64,000 nt of DNA from contig OU015490.1 of assembly GCA_907164885.2 (NCBI GenBank), positions 96,760,104 through 96,824,103 of the forward strand, written 5' to 3'. Of this stretch, positions 10,881-23,325 are shown one piece after another. The notes beneath the pieces were generated by a model. It searched no databases. It was not told where the DNA came from and saw only the letters and a list, made by a program, of their open reading frames with translations. Position numbers and translations under genes: made by a program. The first letter of the stretch is position 1. Every line of letters starts with the position of its first letter. Source of the DNA: Dolomedes plantarius. Lineage: Eukaryota; Arthropoda; Arachnida; Araneae; Dolomedidae.

Positions 10881-13168
10881 GGGTGGGCTGAAAAAACTTT
10901 TTTTTCTTTTTCGTAAACGGCTAGTTGAAAAAAGCTGTTGCACTTATAGATAAGAAAAACCGTAAATTTTTTTTTTTTTAAATCAAAAAGCTCTAATATA
11001 ACGCATTTCAAACGCAATAGTTCGCAATGTATAGTAAAGGGTGTTAAATGACAGGGAAACATTTTTATATATTTGTTGTTTAAAATATTTTTTGTACAAA
11101 CAAAACATTCAAAAGTACCATTTAAAAAAACCTATTTTCATAAAATTGCTGGAATTGCGCTGTTTTTACAGCACTTTTTACTTTCGTCGTTCCTATTATG
11201 CCACATTATTGATTGTTGAACTCAAACACATTGAAGGCAGCTTTTGAAGAAAATTCTGGCATAACTGAGCATTACAACAGGGTGCTTCATAGGTAATCAT
11301 CTCTAGCTCACACTTTGGCTAGCTTCGGTGACATGTTTGGCCCAACGCTCTACAGCTTGGGTGTGACATGGAAATCTATAAAAGTCTGAAATCAATGGTC
11401 TGCCAGTTTTGATCATTTCTTCTATTTATTCATCCGGTACATTCCTTAGCAAAGGTCGTGGAGTGACATTACAAACAAAATGAAGTACACCAGCTGCTTC
11501 AGTTCATCTGAGGGGTTTTCTTCACTGACCTATAGTCTGAGTACTCTATTTGCTGATGTTACCCATCGTGAATGTGCTAATGGACCTGATTCTCGAGCAG
11601 CCAAATCCGCTGGGCATTGACCAAATTTGATTGCTGCGGAACTATCTAGGAGATACAGATGGTCTTTGGTCAGCTCTTTCTTGTCGGCATTATGAATAGT
11701 GCAGTCAATAGGAAAAAAAATCTGGCACAGGAAATTTTACACAGGCTCTCATTTTTTGACCAACTTCACCACTAAAGGATGATGGTCCTGTAGTAGCTCC
11801 GTCCAAGTGATGGAAAAGGTGTTTGAATGGTATCTCGTTGAAATGTAGCAGGCAAATAAACCACTGCAGTGGTCTACCAACTTTTAGCTCGATTTGGCGA
11901 ATGACACCATTTCTCCAGCCAGTGTTAGCGCCCGTTTCGCAACTTCCGATTAAATCGAGCTCCTCCAGAAAAATATTCAGTTCAGCCATATGTGTAATAA
12001 TTGCCACAGCAATGTCTTTAGGAAGCCCAGTAGTGGGTGAAACATGACAATGGTATTTTGAGCATGGTTCTTGAACCAAAGAATAATGATTTTCTTTTTG
12101 GATCCGTCGATAACGTTTAGAACCAACCATTTCAATAACCATAGTCTCATCCTTCGTGCCATCAAAGTAAAGACCACATAAAGGTTCATTAATAGCTTTG
12201 AACTGCAAATGATGTCTGTTACTAATATTTTCTCTTCTCACTTTGTTCTTGTAGACAGCATGAGACAAGTCTTCCTCGTTTATGATGCCGAAGTCTTGGA
12301 GCACACTAGACGTAAGCACGGCTGTAGCGCGGTCAGATACCCCATACCGATCACTTGCCAGAGCAGTTGCTTTAAGATTTATCATCATTTGCCAAGGCTT
12401 AGATGTTTTCAGTTTTCTCTCATCTGGTTCGAAAAGCTCATCTCTTTCAGCGTCACTTCTATTGTTTTCTTCTTCCTTTTCCTTTTCGGACTCCTAATGC
12501 TCAGTGGTTTCTTTACATTTATACCCACTTTCGCTCGAAGTAATTGCACCTGGTTTATTTTATAGTAATAAGCCAACAAGGTATTTCTACGTTACCTTTT
12601 CTCCAATTTTTGTGTTTCCAGTATGTCTACAAACCCTGTTTTGCCCAAATTGTACTTTCTTTGACGATCAATGAATTTCAGTTCAAGAACTCGTATCTTT
12701 TTCGCTCTTTCGTACTAACACTTTATACTTATTGGATACACATATATCCGGGTTTTTCTTACAAGTACATAAAAAAAATAGGGCATTTACATGCGGCTAC
12801 ATCAAAAAGAAACGTGGTAGAACGCCTTATTGCAATCCTTCAAAATACGGCTTTTACGCTAGTTTTTAAGGCAATGCGCGAATAGTTAATATTGAATAAT
12901 CAAGGGTTTTAATTTATTTTTCACGTACTATTAGCTTTACCATACACAACCTAAACTAGCGCTTTTCAAAATTCAAACGTTTGAGGGTTTCAAAAAATTG
13001 GAAAAGAAACCTTCATTTTCTTATTTTTTACAAAACTTTGAAGTGAATGCGCGATCGGAAGATATTATCTTTTCACAAAATTTTTCTTACAGTTTTTCTT
13101 ATCTGTAAATGTAACAACTTTTTTCAACTAGCCGTTTCCAAAAAAAAAATAAAAATGGTTTTTCGGCG

Positions 13169-13170
<2 letters not shown>
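10881..13170 (-). mobile_element. 2.3-kb TIR element encoding the 'YFDG' protein family
   Basis: Inverted ends of about 90 bp: left gggtgggctgaaaaaac then cggctagttgaaaaaagctg; right (reversed) gtgcgccgaaaaacc then cggctagttgaaaaaagttg. They enclose a minus-strand coding region (about 11290-12400). A second, rearranged set of the same protein lies at 34.6-36.2 kb. The superfamily was not recognised. Confidence 0.65.
11290..12400 (-). pseudogene. unrecognised transposase-like protein ('GLYFDG...PLQWFICLLH' family)
   Basis: The longest open piece (12388 to 11705) has CGLYFDGTKDETMV, HYSLVQEPCSKYHCHV, SCETGANTGW, RPLQWFICLLHFNEIPF and HHLDGATTGPSSFSG. Downstream, broken frames to about 11310 include RFPCHTQAVERW and VTEAS. 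Conserved short acidic motifs spaced along a protein inside TIRs suggest an RNase H-fold (DDE-like) transposase: YFDG would carry the first acid, a GCDGT-like motif the second (degraded to SCETG here) and HFNE the third. This is inference. Stops after residue 227 of the open piece show it is dead. The family is shared with 34.6-36.2 kb. Confidence 0.55.
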
Positions 13171-13201
<31 letters not shown>

Positions 13202-13203
13202 TG
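13171..13203. repeat. (CA)n(TA)n microsatellite
   Basis: About ten CA units followed by TA units at the right end of the YFDG element. Confidence 0.95.
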
Positions 13204-13264
13204 TGATAAATTTGGAACTAAAATTTCTCGTATAATGGTAGATTATTTATAAATACATGAATAA

Positions 13265-13895
13265 ATAAAATTATATTATTGTATTGTTGTGATGTACGAC
13301 CCTTGGCCGGAGCTATCTAGACCAGGTCCATATAGGCTTGCGGACTGAGGGACATGGACCCAATTTTTAATGGCACCACATGGACCATAGTTCGATTTAG
13401 TCAGGTGCTACTACAAGTTTGCCGGAGAACCCCCTGGGGTGACCGCTTAGAGGGCCGGGGATTCGTCCTACCTGCTCCCACCAACTGACCATGTTGAAAG
13501 AGTCCACTGATATGTTGTTTCCAATCCACTTGGAGTAGGAAAGCCTGCACCAAGTCCAAAGAAACTAGGTCCTCATATCCTAGATCCTTGGCGAAGGGTA
13601 GTAAGCAGCTTCACTTTTAGGCGAGGTACCACTAGGGCTGAAGTCTGACTTGACCTCGAAGAACATCGGTCCCGTAATTTTGAACCGAGTCAAGTAAAGA
13701 GACCGGAACACTTGACCCCGCACCTCCAGAGGTAAATTTCAGAACTTGGTGGACACTGTAGCCAAGACCTATTTTACATACCCCGGCCACCATTAGTGAA
13801 CACGAATTTTTATTTGCAATGACGAGCATCGAACCAGGGACGTTCAGATCTCTGACTCGACGGCTTTGCCAACCGAGCCACTTCGCTCCATTCCA
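13265..13895 (-). mobile_element. tRNA-derived SINE, about 630 bp, minus strand
   Basis: Read on the minus strand from 13891, a tRNA-like head has an A box (tggctcggttgg) and a B box (ggttcgatgct) at normal spacing, so polymerase III transcription was likely. A GC-richer body follows, and it ends near 13270 in a CAA-containing tail. The last 60 bases (tatatggacctggtctag...) match the 3' part of the retroposed fragment at 19027-19141, so both belong to one retroposon 3'-end family. No coding frame is expected; the frame at 13632-13829 is incidental. Confidence 0.65.
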
Positions 13896-14203
13896 CTGTT
13901 ATAACATGGGCATATCCGGCGTAGACGTTCGTCGGTATTTGAGCTTCCCACCTGCAGCCCGAAGAAATAATTTTATAATAAAATAATTTTTACTTTACAT
14001 TGAATACATTACTATTTTAGCACTGTGAATATAAACTAGTATATACATTATAAATGCTCACTCTGCCGTGAAGAAAACAATTGCATTAAAAAAAACGGTT
14101 AAATATATATGCATAGTGCACAAATGTACACATAAATTATATTTACGACCGCATCCATAATGCACTGTTTTCATAAACTACATTTCAGGGTTTATAATAA
14201 AAC
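13896..14203. other. AT-rich spacer
   Basis: Nothing recognisable was seen. Confidence 0.4.
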
Positions 14204-14336
14204 TGTAGCTGAAAACCCGCACTTCGCTACGGAGTAAATTCAAATTAAATACAACGGTCAATGTATGCAATTAATACCAAAAAAAATAAATATATATATT
14301 TATAATAAATACGACGATCCATGTATACAACTGATG

Positions 14337-14530
<194 letters not shown>

Positions 14531-14533
14531 ATA

Positions 14534-15873
14534 CAGTATGCCCACTAAAGTCCCTTCCCACCCTCTTAACTTCGGAACGGCTGCTGCTATATTCATAAAA
14601 GTGGTGTCTAGGTATAGTAAAATAGCCATGCGCTACTGAATGAAACCACCTACCGCGCCACCTGGTTGAAAACTGCGGAGTTAGCATTCCTATCTCAAAA
14701 ACGGAACGAGATAGGGAAAAAAAGTGATTTACAAAGTTGTAGAGCATCATCAATTTAGTAAGAAAAGACACCTTGTGGACAATAATACGAAGAATAGAAT
14801 GGTTAAAATGCTCATTTGTTTTTTTCGTGATTTCCGACACTGTGACGTCACGAAACTTGAACAAAAGGAGAAATGATTATCTTTCGGGCAAAACACGACA
14901 CCGCAATGTGCACAGTGGTACATCGCTTTTGATCCCCAATCAAAGGGACCGCGGTTCAAACCTCGAGGGTTTCATCCTTGTACTGATTGTCTTTATAAAC
15001 AGAGTAGACAATAAGTAGATCGTGTAAAATAGTGTCGCATCAACTCAACGCAACTTGCGCTTGGTGTTCGAAATTTGCAGTATGCAAATATGTAAGAAAC
15101 GTCACGCCTGTTCACCCGAGACAGCTATAAAATAGACATCTTCTTGGGGTTGTAGTATGTTGGTGCTCGTGGTCATGGCTGAGTATTCCAAAGCTGAGAT
15201 CTCCAGTGAAGCAGTATCTCGTCAAGGAATTCGGGGACCAAATAATTGGGTATGGCGGTTTCGAAGAGTGGCCTCCACGTTCGCCTGATCTGACTCCACT
15301 GGATTTTTTGTGGGGATACCTGAAACAGCAGGTGTATGCGACCCCTCCACAAACATTGCAGGACCTTAAACGACGCATTACGGACGCTTGTGCCAACGTG
15401 TCACGCTCTATGCTCCAACGTGTGCAACGTGACATTCAAACGAGGTTCCAAATGTGTATTGCAGCTGACGGTGAGAAGTTTGAGCATCTCAAATAAAGGT
15501 ATATTGTTAAAATTAGTTCATTTTTCTTTCTCAGATCCTTTGTCCCGTCACAGTCTAGGAAATCACGTAAAAACAAATGCTCGTTTTAACCGTTCTATTC
15601 TTTGCATTAATGTCCACAAGGTATCCTTTCGTACTAAATCGATGATTTTCTACAACTTTGAAAATCACTTTTTTTCCCTATCTCGTTCCGTTTTCAAGAT
15701 AGGAATGCTAACTCCACAGTTTTCCACCAGGTGGCGCGGTAGGTTTCATTCAGTAGCGCATGGTTACTTTACTATACCTAGACACCACTTTTATGAATAT
15801 AGCAGCAGCTGTTCCGAAGTTAAGACGGTTTTTGTTTTTACGAGGGTGGGAAGGGACTTTAGTGGGCATACTG
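14534..15873 (+). mobile_element. mariner-like element with about 320-bp terminal inverted repeats
   Basis: Starts CAGTATGCCCACTAAAGTC and ends with its inverse, with TA flanks inside TA tracts. Inverted similarity runs from 14534 to about 14850 and from about 15535 to 15873. The middle is shortened and keeps only the C-terminal coding part (15206-15496). Parts of the inverted repeat (ggtgtctaggtatagtaaaa, aagaaaagacaccttg) are shared with the foldback MITEs at 24522-25283 and 57175-61011, so these are related families. Confidence 0.85.
15206..15496 (+). pseudogene. C-terminal fragment of a mariner-like transposase
   Basis: It contains EWPPRSPDLTPLDFLWGYL, the region around the last catalytic acid, and the normal C-terminal tail DGEKFEHLK-stop. 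HTH and first two catalytic motifs are absent through internal deletion, so the element could move only with a transposase supplied in trans. The LDF after SPDLTP would place an Asp at the third catalytic position. Confidence 0.75.

Positions 15874-15960
<87 letters not shown>
15874..15960. repeat. (TA)n microsatellite between two transposon ends
   Basis: About 40 TA units fill the whole gap between two independent TIR elements, the mariner-like end at 15873 and the Tc1 start at 15961. Confidence 0.97.
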
Positions 15961-17378
15961 CACTACTGGCCACCCAAATTGCAACACCAAGAAAGACAAG
16001 AGATATCACAACAAAATTTATTTTGTAGATAACATGTTGACCAAGTATCAAATGATTAAATTTATAGACTTCTGTGAAGTGTGGTTCCTGCCAAAATCAG
16101 TAGCCAGAGTAGCCGCCATTGTTGGAGATCACCGCTGCCACACGCCTCGGCATTGATTCAAAGATACTTTGGATGAGTTCTTGGGGTACAGCAGGCCAAG
16201 TAGCTTCCACACGTTGCCAAAGTTGATCTGCTGTGGCAGCTGGGGATGGTATCTGGGTCAATCGTAGAGCAACCATGGACCACATGTTTTCTATCGGCGA
16301 AAGATCCGGAGAGCGAGGCGGCCAGGGAAGCAATTCAATCTGGTGATTGACGAAGAACCGTTGGACAATGCGTGCCACGTGTGGTCGCGCATTATCCTGT
16401 TGAAATATGGCTGTGGGCAAGCCCTGAAGGTAAGGAAGGACAACTGGCTCCAACACCTCGGAGATGTAGCGCTGGATGTGTAGCGCTGTTTAAAGTACCG
16501 GCAATGCGTACTAGAGGTGTGCGAGAGTGATATCCAATAACGCCCCAAACCATAATACCCGGTGCAGGACCAGTGTGGCGGTGCATAACGCAGCTGTTCA
16601 GCATCCTCTCTTCACGGTGTCTCCAGACTCGAATGCGACCATCGTGGTGTTGCAGACAGAAGCGTGACTCGTCGGTAAAGACAACATCATTCCATTCTGC
16701 CGTCCACATCCTTCTGTCATCGCACCATTGGCGGCGGAGACGTCTGTGGTTCTGCGTCAAGGGTAGACAAAGCAATGGACGTCTTGCGGACAGACCACTC
16801 TGCTGTGAACAGCGTCGAATGGTACGCGCAGACACTGGATGATGCGTTACAGACTGCATGTGCTGTTCTATGGTTCGTGATGTGACTGAGCGATCCGTCA
16901 CTGCCATGCGCACAATTTGCCTGTCATCACGTGAAGTGGTGAAAGGAGGTGGAGGCGATCGAACACGCCGGTCCGTCGTACCCTCCTGCATCCAACGATC
17001 ACATATCCGCATTACAGTTGTTTGGTTTCGTCCAACACGACCACCGATTTCCCTGAAAGATAATCCACAATCTCGGTAGGCCACTATCCTTCCTCTGTCG
17101 AACTCGGATACTTGATCAAAAGATGATCGCTGTTTTCAACGAGGCATAATTAATCGTTTTTTTTTAAAACCACAAGAAAAACATAATTGCCGAAATTGAA
17201 ATCGTCGAAATCTCCAAGCCTTAAATAGCTCTTTGAAGTGGCGCCACAGGCGCGCGTGATGTGCGTCTGCGCTGAAATTCTAATCATTTGCATATCTCAC
17301 CTCCGCTAATGCATGTTGTAAATTTCATGTTATTTGCATGTTTCCTTCAGGGTGTTGCATTTACAGTGGCCAGCAGTG
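15961..17378 (-). mobile_element. Tc1 element, DD34E, near full length
   Basis: Inverted ends CACTACTGGCCACCCAAATT / CACTGCTGGCCACTGTAAAT followed by tgcaacacc. TA tracts lie on both sides. Length is 1,418 bp. It carries the best preserved classical Tc1 transposase of the window. Confidence 0.92.
16097..17147 (-). pseudogene. Tc1 transposase (DD34E), one stop and one short insertion
   Basis: Start ATG at 17147 (MPR then TGA where CGA/Arg is expected, then KQRSSFDQVSEFDRGRIVAY). HTH: LSFREIGGRVGRNQTTVMRI. Core: VVFTDESRFCL, PGIMVWGVIGY, FQQDNARPHVAR and SPDLSPIENMW, with 34 residues between the last Asp and Glu. It ends NNGGYSGY. The two frames overlap near 16460-16490. There, an extra stretch of about 10 bases that partly repeats agcgctacat shifts the frame just before RYISEVLEPVV. 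Apart from this and the early stop it is intact, so it is a recent death. Confidence 0.88.
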
Positions 17379-17404
17379 TATATATATATATATATATATA
17401 TATA
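17379..17404. repeat. (TA)n microsatellite at Tc1 right end
   Basis: Perfect TA units directly after the terminus at 17378. Confidence 0.95.
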
Positions 17405-18418
17405 TGTCTGCTGCATTAGAAAGAAGCAAAATCATTTTTTGTCTATATAGTTCTTATGTACGTGACGAAAAATTTATTTAATGTACCAGGAAAGAAATCT
17501 CGTGATCAGCATTTAATAAATTAAATTCTAAAAATTAATCTTTACAAATTCACCAAAAATCAGAAAATGGAGGTAAAGATTCGAAAAAGATTTCATTTTA
17601 AAGGAATGTTTATGATCTTTCTCGTGATATAAATTTTATAACCCTCAAATTTTTATTTTAAATGCAAACTTAAAAAAAGTTACAAAAACAGCTTAAAAAT
17701 TTAATTAAAAAAATCTAAGATTTTTTCAAAAATCTTTCTTAGTGCACCCCTACACAATAAGAAGAATCGCCATGCAAAATTTCAGCCCTTTAGGTCCAGC
17801 GGTTTGGTCTGTGCGTCAGCGTTGTATGTCAGTGAGTCAGTCTGTGAGTCAGTCAGTTCCGGAACTGTTTTATATAGATAGATATAGACTCAGAATTTTT
17901 ATGAATGTTTAAAAATGCATTTTTATCTTTTCAGAAAATTGAATGCGCCATGAGTTTAAAATGCTTCTAGCTCAACTGTAACGATCATTTATGTTTTAAA
18001 ATTGTAGTTTACACTATAAACACCCTAATAAATAAATGGTTGTTAATATAACAGTTATACTGATGCAGTTAACGTTAAATATTACCTGCAACTAGATGGC
18101 TGATTATAGTTTGAATAGAAATGAGACTTGTTAAAACATTTTTACTTTATAAATGTAAGGTTTGTTTGCAATAAACTAATGAGGAATTCGATTTCAGCTT
18201 ACGGAAATATATGAGGTCTTGTTGTGTTGTCTGGAGATTAAATGCATGTAAAGTATATTATATCCACGACATGTTTAAGTTAATGTTTATTAAATATTAC
18301 AATTTCAGCATTTTAAAATACTTTCGATGCATTTAGACGAGATTGTTTCATGTCCATTTAAGCTTAATGCTAAACACCTAGCAACATTTCATAAGCAGCC
18401 AGTCATGACACAGCTTAT

Positions 18419-18420
<2 letters not shown>

Positions 18421-18505
<85 letters not shown>

Positions 18506-18556
18506 TACGTATACATATATATATATATAGATATATATACATATATATATATATAT

Positions 18557-18603
<47 letters not shown>

Positions 18604-18638
18604 TATATTTACATATATATATATATACATATATTTAC

Positions 18639-18735
<97 letters not shown>

Positions 18736-18736
18736 C

Positions 18737-18815
<79 letters not shown>
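18421..18815. repeat. about 400-bp TA-rich block
   Basis: Pure TA stretches punctuated by TACATATATA, TAGATATAT and TATACGTATAC. All reading frames in it are artefacts. It lies exactly between the two copies of the flanking tandem duplication. Confidence 0.97.
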
Positions 18816-18817
<2 letters not shown>

Positions 18818-19026
18818 TAAATATATAATGTTTAAAATGTTTCTAGCATAACACTAACAATCATTTATGTTTGAAAATTATACTTTATACTATAAACATC
18901 CAATTAAAGAAATGGCTGGGAATATAACTGTTATAAAGGTGCAGTTTACGTTAAAGTTTACCCTCAACTGGATGGCTGCTGATGGCTAGAATAGAAATGA
19001 GAATAATTTAAATATTTTTACTTTAT

Positions 19027-19141
19027 GTTGATGTTGTTGTTGTTTTTCCTAATACCCCCTGGTCAAAAGTTCCAGACCAGGCCCATATAGACTTCGGGCA
19101 GAAATGTGTGGCTCTGGTTTATATAGCGGCACAAGGTCGGA
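19027..19141 (-). mobile_element. 115-bp truncated retroposon with 13-bp target duplication
   Basis: Flanked by the direct repeat atttttactttat (19014-19026 and 19142-19154). The uninterrupted site is visible in the sister copy at about 18145. On the minus strand the insert ends in caacaacaacatcaac, a CAA-type tail as in the non-LTR tail at 29955, and its 3' body matches the SINE at 13265-13895. Target duplication, 5' truncation and tail identify target-primed reverse transcription. Confidence 0.85.
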
Positions 19142-19390
19142 ATTTTTACTTTATAAATGTAAGAAATTCTTATAATAAATTAATGCTGAATTTGATTTCA
19201 GAGAATGGAAAGTATATGGAAAGTTCCTGCGTTTTCTGAAGATAAAATAGGTAAATCCATGACATGCTTAATTTACTGTTTATTAAATATTAAAATTTTA
19301 AACTGAAAATATTTTCGACGTATTATGACCAGATTTTGTCTTGTCTATTTTAGTTTAATGCTAAATACCTAACAAAATTTAAAAGAATCC

Positions 19391-21130
19391 AATGTTGAAA
19401 ACCAAAAAGTCTACTGCCCAAAAAGTAAGCTGTTGTACCATAGAAAAGTTTGTAAATATTTACGTGAAACAAATTTCCTTAACATAAAAGTAAAAACTCG
19501 AGATCTACTAAATTTCATCTTTGGATTGACGTATTACATTTGAAGATATATTGAAATGTCTTTAGCAGCAAGTACATTACAGTTCTTTTCTTGTAACCTC
19601 ACATTTTCATTACTTTCTGCTGCAAGCTACAATCAGCGACTTCAATAAGCTTGTATGTACAAATTTCTTTTATTAACTTCGATAGCTGACAAGTCCGTAA
19701 TCGCTGAACCAATAGCGTTTCTGTGCAATCAGAGCAATTGCCTCTATTACCTTAGATATCCTCTAAATAGACTTGCATGGTGCAATCTATCACTTAAGAA
19801 GCTTAACCCTGATTGCTAATATATCATAGTCAGTGCGAGTGAGAACATCAGATATTAATATCTTGGCGATATCTAAAAAAAAGTATTTACTATTACTTTC
19901 TAATGGATTGACTTACAGGAAATTTTGACCTTTGGTTTACGTTTTGAAATTTGCGCCACTAAATTCAAAATTTCGTCTTCCTATTTTAATGATATTTATG
20001 ATGTTACTTGTACAGACCGGAATCGATATTGATACACGGGGATATATCACACATGAGAGTAACATTCTGGGCATTTTTTAGGCACAGATTCGAATTAGGA
20101 TCTAATAGAGGGTCGTTATATTAGATATCGAACATTAAGAACAACAACGACAGACAGTATGGGAGCTTATGAGTAATGGCCCTTGTGGAAATTTCAGCAA
20201 GATTGAATGATTAAAAATTAATAAATAAGGGCAGGATATTATGTATTGATTATTATGTATTGATTTATTAGGTACTGATATTTGTCACGATATCTGTGGG
20301 GAGCTTTTAATCGTGCGATGTTTTTGCGTTTAGGGCAGGAGAAATATATGTAAAAGCGTTTGAAATTAGTACAAATTTGCACGCTGTACAGAGAATTATT
20401 TCACAATATTTAGTTCTGAAATTATGTAAAATTTAATATAAAATATTATTATAATGTACGATAGATATAGCATATACACTTCATAATTTAAATCAACTTT
20501 TGTAAAAATTAAGACGACAAGCGAAATCTGAAAATAATTTCTTAAAGTCATCAATTTTTTTGTGTTCCACATTAATCTATTATTAATAACAAAAATTTTC
20601 AATGTTTCGTGTCCCAAATATTTCTGAAAGAGAGAAAAATAGAAACAAGAAAGTTCCTTGATAAAATTTAAGAGACTGAAGGTAATATTTAGTGACTGTT
20701 TTTGAAAATACAATATATCTGAAAAATATATGAGAAAAAAAAAACTGTGATTAACCAAAAGTACTTGAATATACCTCTGAAAATTATATTATTAATCGCA
20801 GTGGCTTTTGCTTGTCGATTGCGGGTGATAATACTGAATTCGTTATGAGGATCTGATAAACCTCCTTTGTGGGGTGGTGTAACCTTTGCTCTAAATTCTT
20901 TAGTGTCCTACATTCAAACAATCTTATCTATTTAATAGCTGGTTAAATCGATAATAAATGTTAAGGTTAACTAATAATAAACTTAATCTTTCAAAGGCAA
21001 ATCAATTTTCCGCAATAGGTTGCATTAATCTAAAAATAGACGTATTAACTTTATTATTTAGCATTTTGTTTTAATGTGTAATTGCACATTTTTTAGTATT
21101 TATGCCAAATGAATGCATAAAATCACTAAA
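19391..21130. other. AT-rich non-coding stretch, no element recognised
   Basis: No terminus, splice-consistent exon or family motif was seen. The 120-codon minus frame at 20396-20758 is a low-complexity F/L/I/Y-rich frame with no signature, typical of chance ORFs in AT-rich DNA. Confidence 0.45.
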
Positions 21131-21342
21131 GACGCAAAACCTAAAAAAATGACTTGAACAAGATCCTAAGGCAAAATTTATACATATATGAAAATTATTT
21201 ACTTGATCGTCCTCTGTGTCATGGATCTTCACAGGCAAGAAATCATTTACTACAGTATTCTCTATCTCATCAACATTAGAACGACTTATCTCATTGTCAT
21301 CTTTTTCAAACTCGCTATTTGCTTCCCATCCATCAACAGTTA
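21130..21342 (-). repeat. copy 1 of a duplicated segment with a short minus-strand coding-like piece
   Basis: The minus strand reads FEKDDNEISRSNVDEIEN, then VVNDFLPVKIHDTEDDQ, ending at caa|gtaaat, which fits a splice donor. A diverged copy of this stretch (VVNDFLPVKIDDRD) lies at 24060-24200 and part of a third at 24215-24330. Similar segments on both sides of the 21343-23893 element suggest either a duplicated exon or an unrecognised repeat. Confidence 0.4.
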
Positions 21343-21614
21343 TATAAAGGGTGATTTTTATTAAACTGACACTACTCAGAGCCATCTGCAGCCCGATATA
21401 TCAGCCAGAATTCCACCAAAATTGATAGAGGGACTAAAGACGACATGGGAAAGAGTTTCTGTGAAAAAAAAGTTCTAAAAATTGCCGATATGGGACAATA
21501 TGGTGCTGTTGTTATCAGCACACTCGAGAATTTGCATAAAACGCAAGTGAAACAACAAAATGCAAATTCCCGACTACGTAGTCGACAGCAGCACCTGTAT
21601 TTCGGGCTATAAAT

Positions 21615-21852
21615 ATGAGGGGAAAATTCCAATGCGCGTTCCGAGTATCTGCTGTGTTCAAAATGTGTCTTAATTTACCTCAACGCGAGTTACTGGTGAA
21701 GCTGTTTTATCCTCACCGATCCAACGCATCCGCTGCTCTCGGTGAATTTAGAACCCGTAACGACTTGCATAAAGGCCACATTTTTATTAATGCAATGAAA
21801 GGCATGACTAAGAAATTTGAACAAACAGGAACCCTAGATGACGGCCTGGTAA
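21615..21852 (+). pseudogene. N-terminal HTH part of mariner-like transposase
   Basis: NLPQRELLVKLFYPHRSNAS followed by GEFRTRNDLHKGHIF and MTKKFEQTGTLDD is the DUF4817-like HTH found at the start of this transposase group. The frame stays open to 21929 only because it runs into the PIF/Harbinger insert at 21853. It resumes beyond the insert at about 23042 with KPVSEQTATEVATAIVE. Confidence 0.7.
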
Positions 21853-23032
21853 GTGCCGTTTACATGTGCCGAAAACCCGGATCAAAGCAGGGTTGTTTCT
21901 TGCTTTTTCACTCCACTTCCCTACGATAGGGAAAAATGCAGGGTGGAATTTCGACCCTGCTTCAAACTTGGATAAAAACCGCTAATTACCCATGATGTAT
22001 TTCGAAGCAGAAATCTAGTAGTAAACAAACATGGCGGATTTGAACATGTGCGAATCCATGAAAATGCAGACAAATGATCGATGGAGGGATCTGGAAACCC
22101 TTAACAATCACATAATTTTCAAGAAAACAGTAGAAAAGTGCCTATTTTTTTCAGGAGGATTTCATTTAAATCTTGATCTGCCACATCTAGTTTTTTAAAA
22201 AAACCCATCCCCAATTACATTATAAATAGACTGGTACAGCCATCTGGTATGTAAAATAAGAAATAAAATTTCTTTTCAATAAAATTTCAATAACATTTTC
22301 ATTTAAAGTGTTATGGTAAAATTAATAAATTTAATAAGTATAATCAATAATTAAACGCAACATTAAAATTTATTTATAAATTAATTATTTTAGAATTCAC
22401 AGATAAAAATGAATTTATATCTATTTATGATTTTTTTTATTTTATACATGACTAAATATTACTGAAACAAAATTGAAATCAAAATTACATTTTGATTTTA
22501 TAAAAGGATTTATTAAAACAATAAGTATCTTACAATTAATCTTATAATTTTAAAAAAATGTACCTATCGATTAGAAAATTTTCTTTCCATTCTTTATTAC
22601 TCCAGGAATTTAAAACAATTTCTTCCCACCAAACAGAGCTTCGTAATTTTGCCCACATTCTTCGTTGTGGAAAAACTAAATTTAGCGTTGAAGCCACAGA
22701 TCGTACGATTATATCTAATATCCGCATGAATCATCTAGTTCTTATATTCCTTTTTTCCAATCTATTTTCTAAATTTTTTTTAAAAAACAACAGAAAAAAT
22801 CGTAAACGTTCCATGATTATCAACAGAGACTGACAGGTGCTGCATTTAAATAATAAATAAATAAGGAATGATGGTGTATGATGATCAATTCCGCCGAATC
22901 ATGTGATGGCCTTTGCATCCGGTAAGGCGGGTAATAGCAGGACGAAAATGTTGTCCCGCGTAAACGGACTTCAAAGGATTTCCCTGTTAGCGGGCAAATC
23001 CCGGGTATTATTGTTGTCCATGTAAACGCAGC
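21853..23032 (-). mobile_element. PIF/Harbinger-type element inserted in the mariner-like transposase
   Basis: Related inverted ends: gtgccgtttacatgtgcc (left) and gctgcgtttacatggac (reversed from the right), followed by ACCCGG(A/G)-containing sub-termini. TAA precedes and TTA follows, compatible with the 3-bp TWA target of this superfamily. The interior contains a HARBI1/PIF-like piece on the minus strand (22542-22727). A small plus-strand frame near 22031 (MADLNMCESMKMQTNDRW) has a good start context but is unassigned. Confidence 0.65.
22542..22727 (-). pseudogene. PIF/HARBI1-like transposase fragment
   Basis: The piece RRMWAKLRSSVWWEEIVLN then NKEWKENFLIDRYIF matches the N-terminal signature of HARBI1/PIF proteins (RR.W.RPR...WWE.IV...F.D..W.ENFRMSR.TF). 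This region precedes the DDE nuclease core. The core is not present in frame downstream, so it is a remnant. Confidence 0.7.
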
Positions 23033-23325
23033 TTATGAGGAAGGAAACCGGTGTCAGAACAGACAGCAACCGAAGTTGCGACTGCAATCGTCGAAGGCGC
23101 AGGGGATCGTTGCTGTTGTCGGCGCATCCGATAATTTGCACAAAACTCTGGAAATCATTAAAATGCAAATTCACGAGCAAATTCACGAACACACAAATTC
23201 ACGAACGTAGTTGACGCAGCGTCAGTATTTCGGGCTATAAAGGTAGGGGGTGAATACCGAAAAAGTCGTAATAAGCAGACAAATGAATAATAAAGAAATT
23301 TCACTGCAACACCGCTTTATGCAAA

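Larger units (their letters stand above)
17940..19390. repeat. diverged tandem duplication (about 465-bp unit) around a TA block
   Basis: 17940-18405 and 18830-19390 align over their whole length. Landmarks are ttctagc...caacgatcattta, agatggctg...gaatagaaatgag, ttttactttataaatgtaag, gacatg, and aatgctaaa..cctaacaaattt. The second copy is longer because a retroposon sits in it (19027-19141). The copies are AT-rich and non-coding. Confidence 0.8.

Noticed and set aside
16573..17079. Plus-strand frames of 89 and 73 codons
   Set aside because: Antisense shadows of the Tc1 transposase on the minus strand.
18421..18818. Frames of 121 and 69 codons
   Set aside because: Translation of the 0.4-kb TA block in several phases.
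20396..20758. 120-codon minus-strand frame
   Set aside because: Low-complexity F/L/I/Y-rich translation of AT-rich DNA, no motif, no splice or start context.
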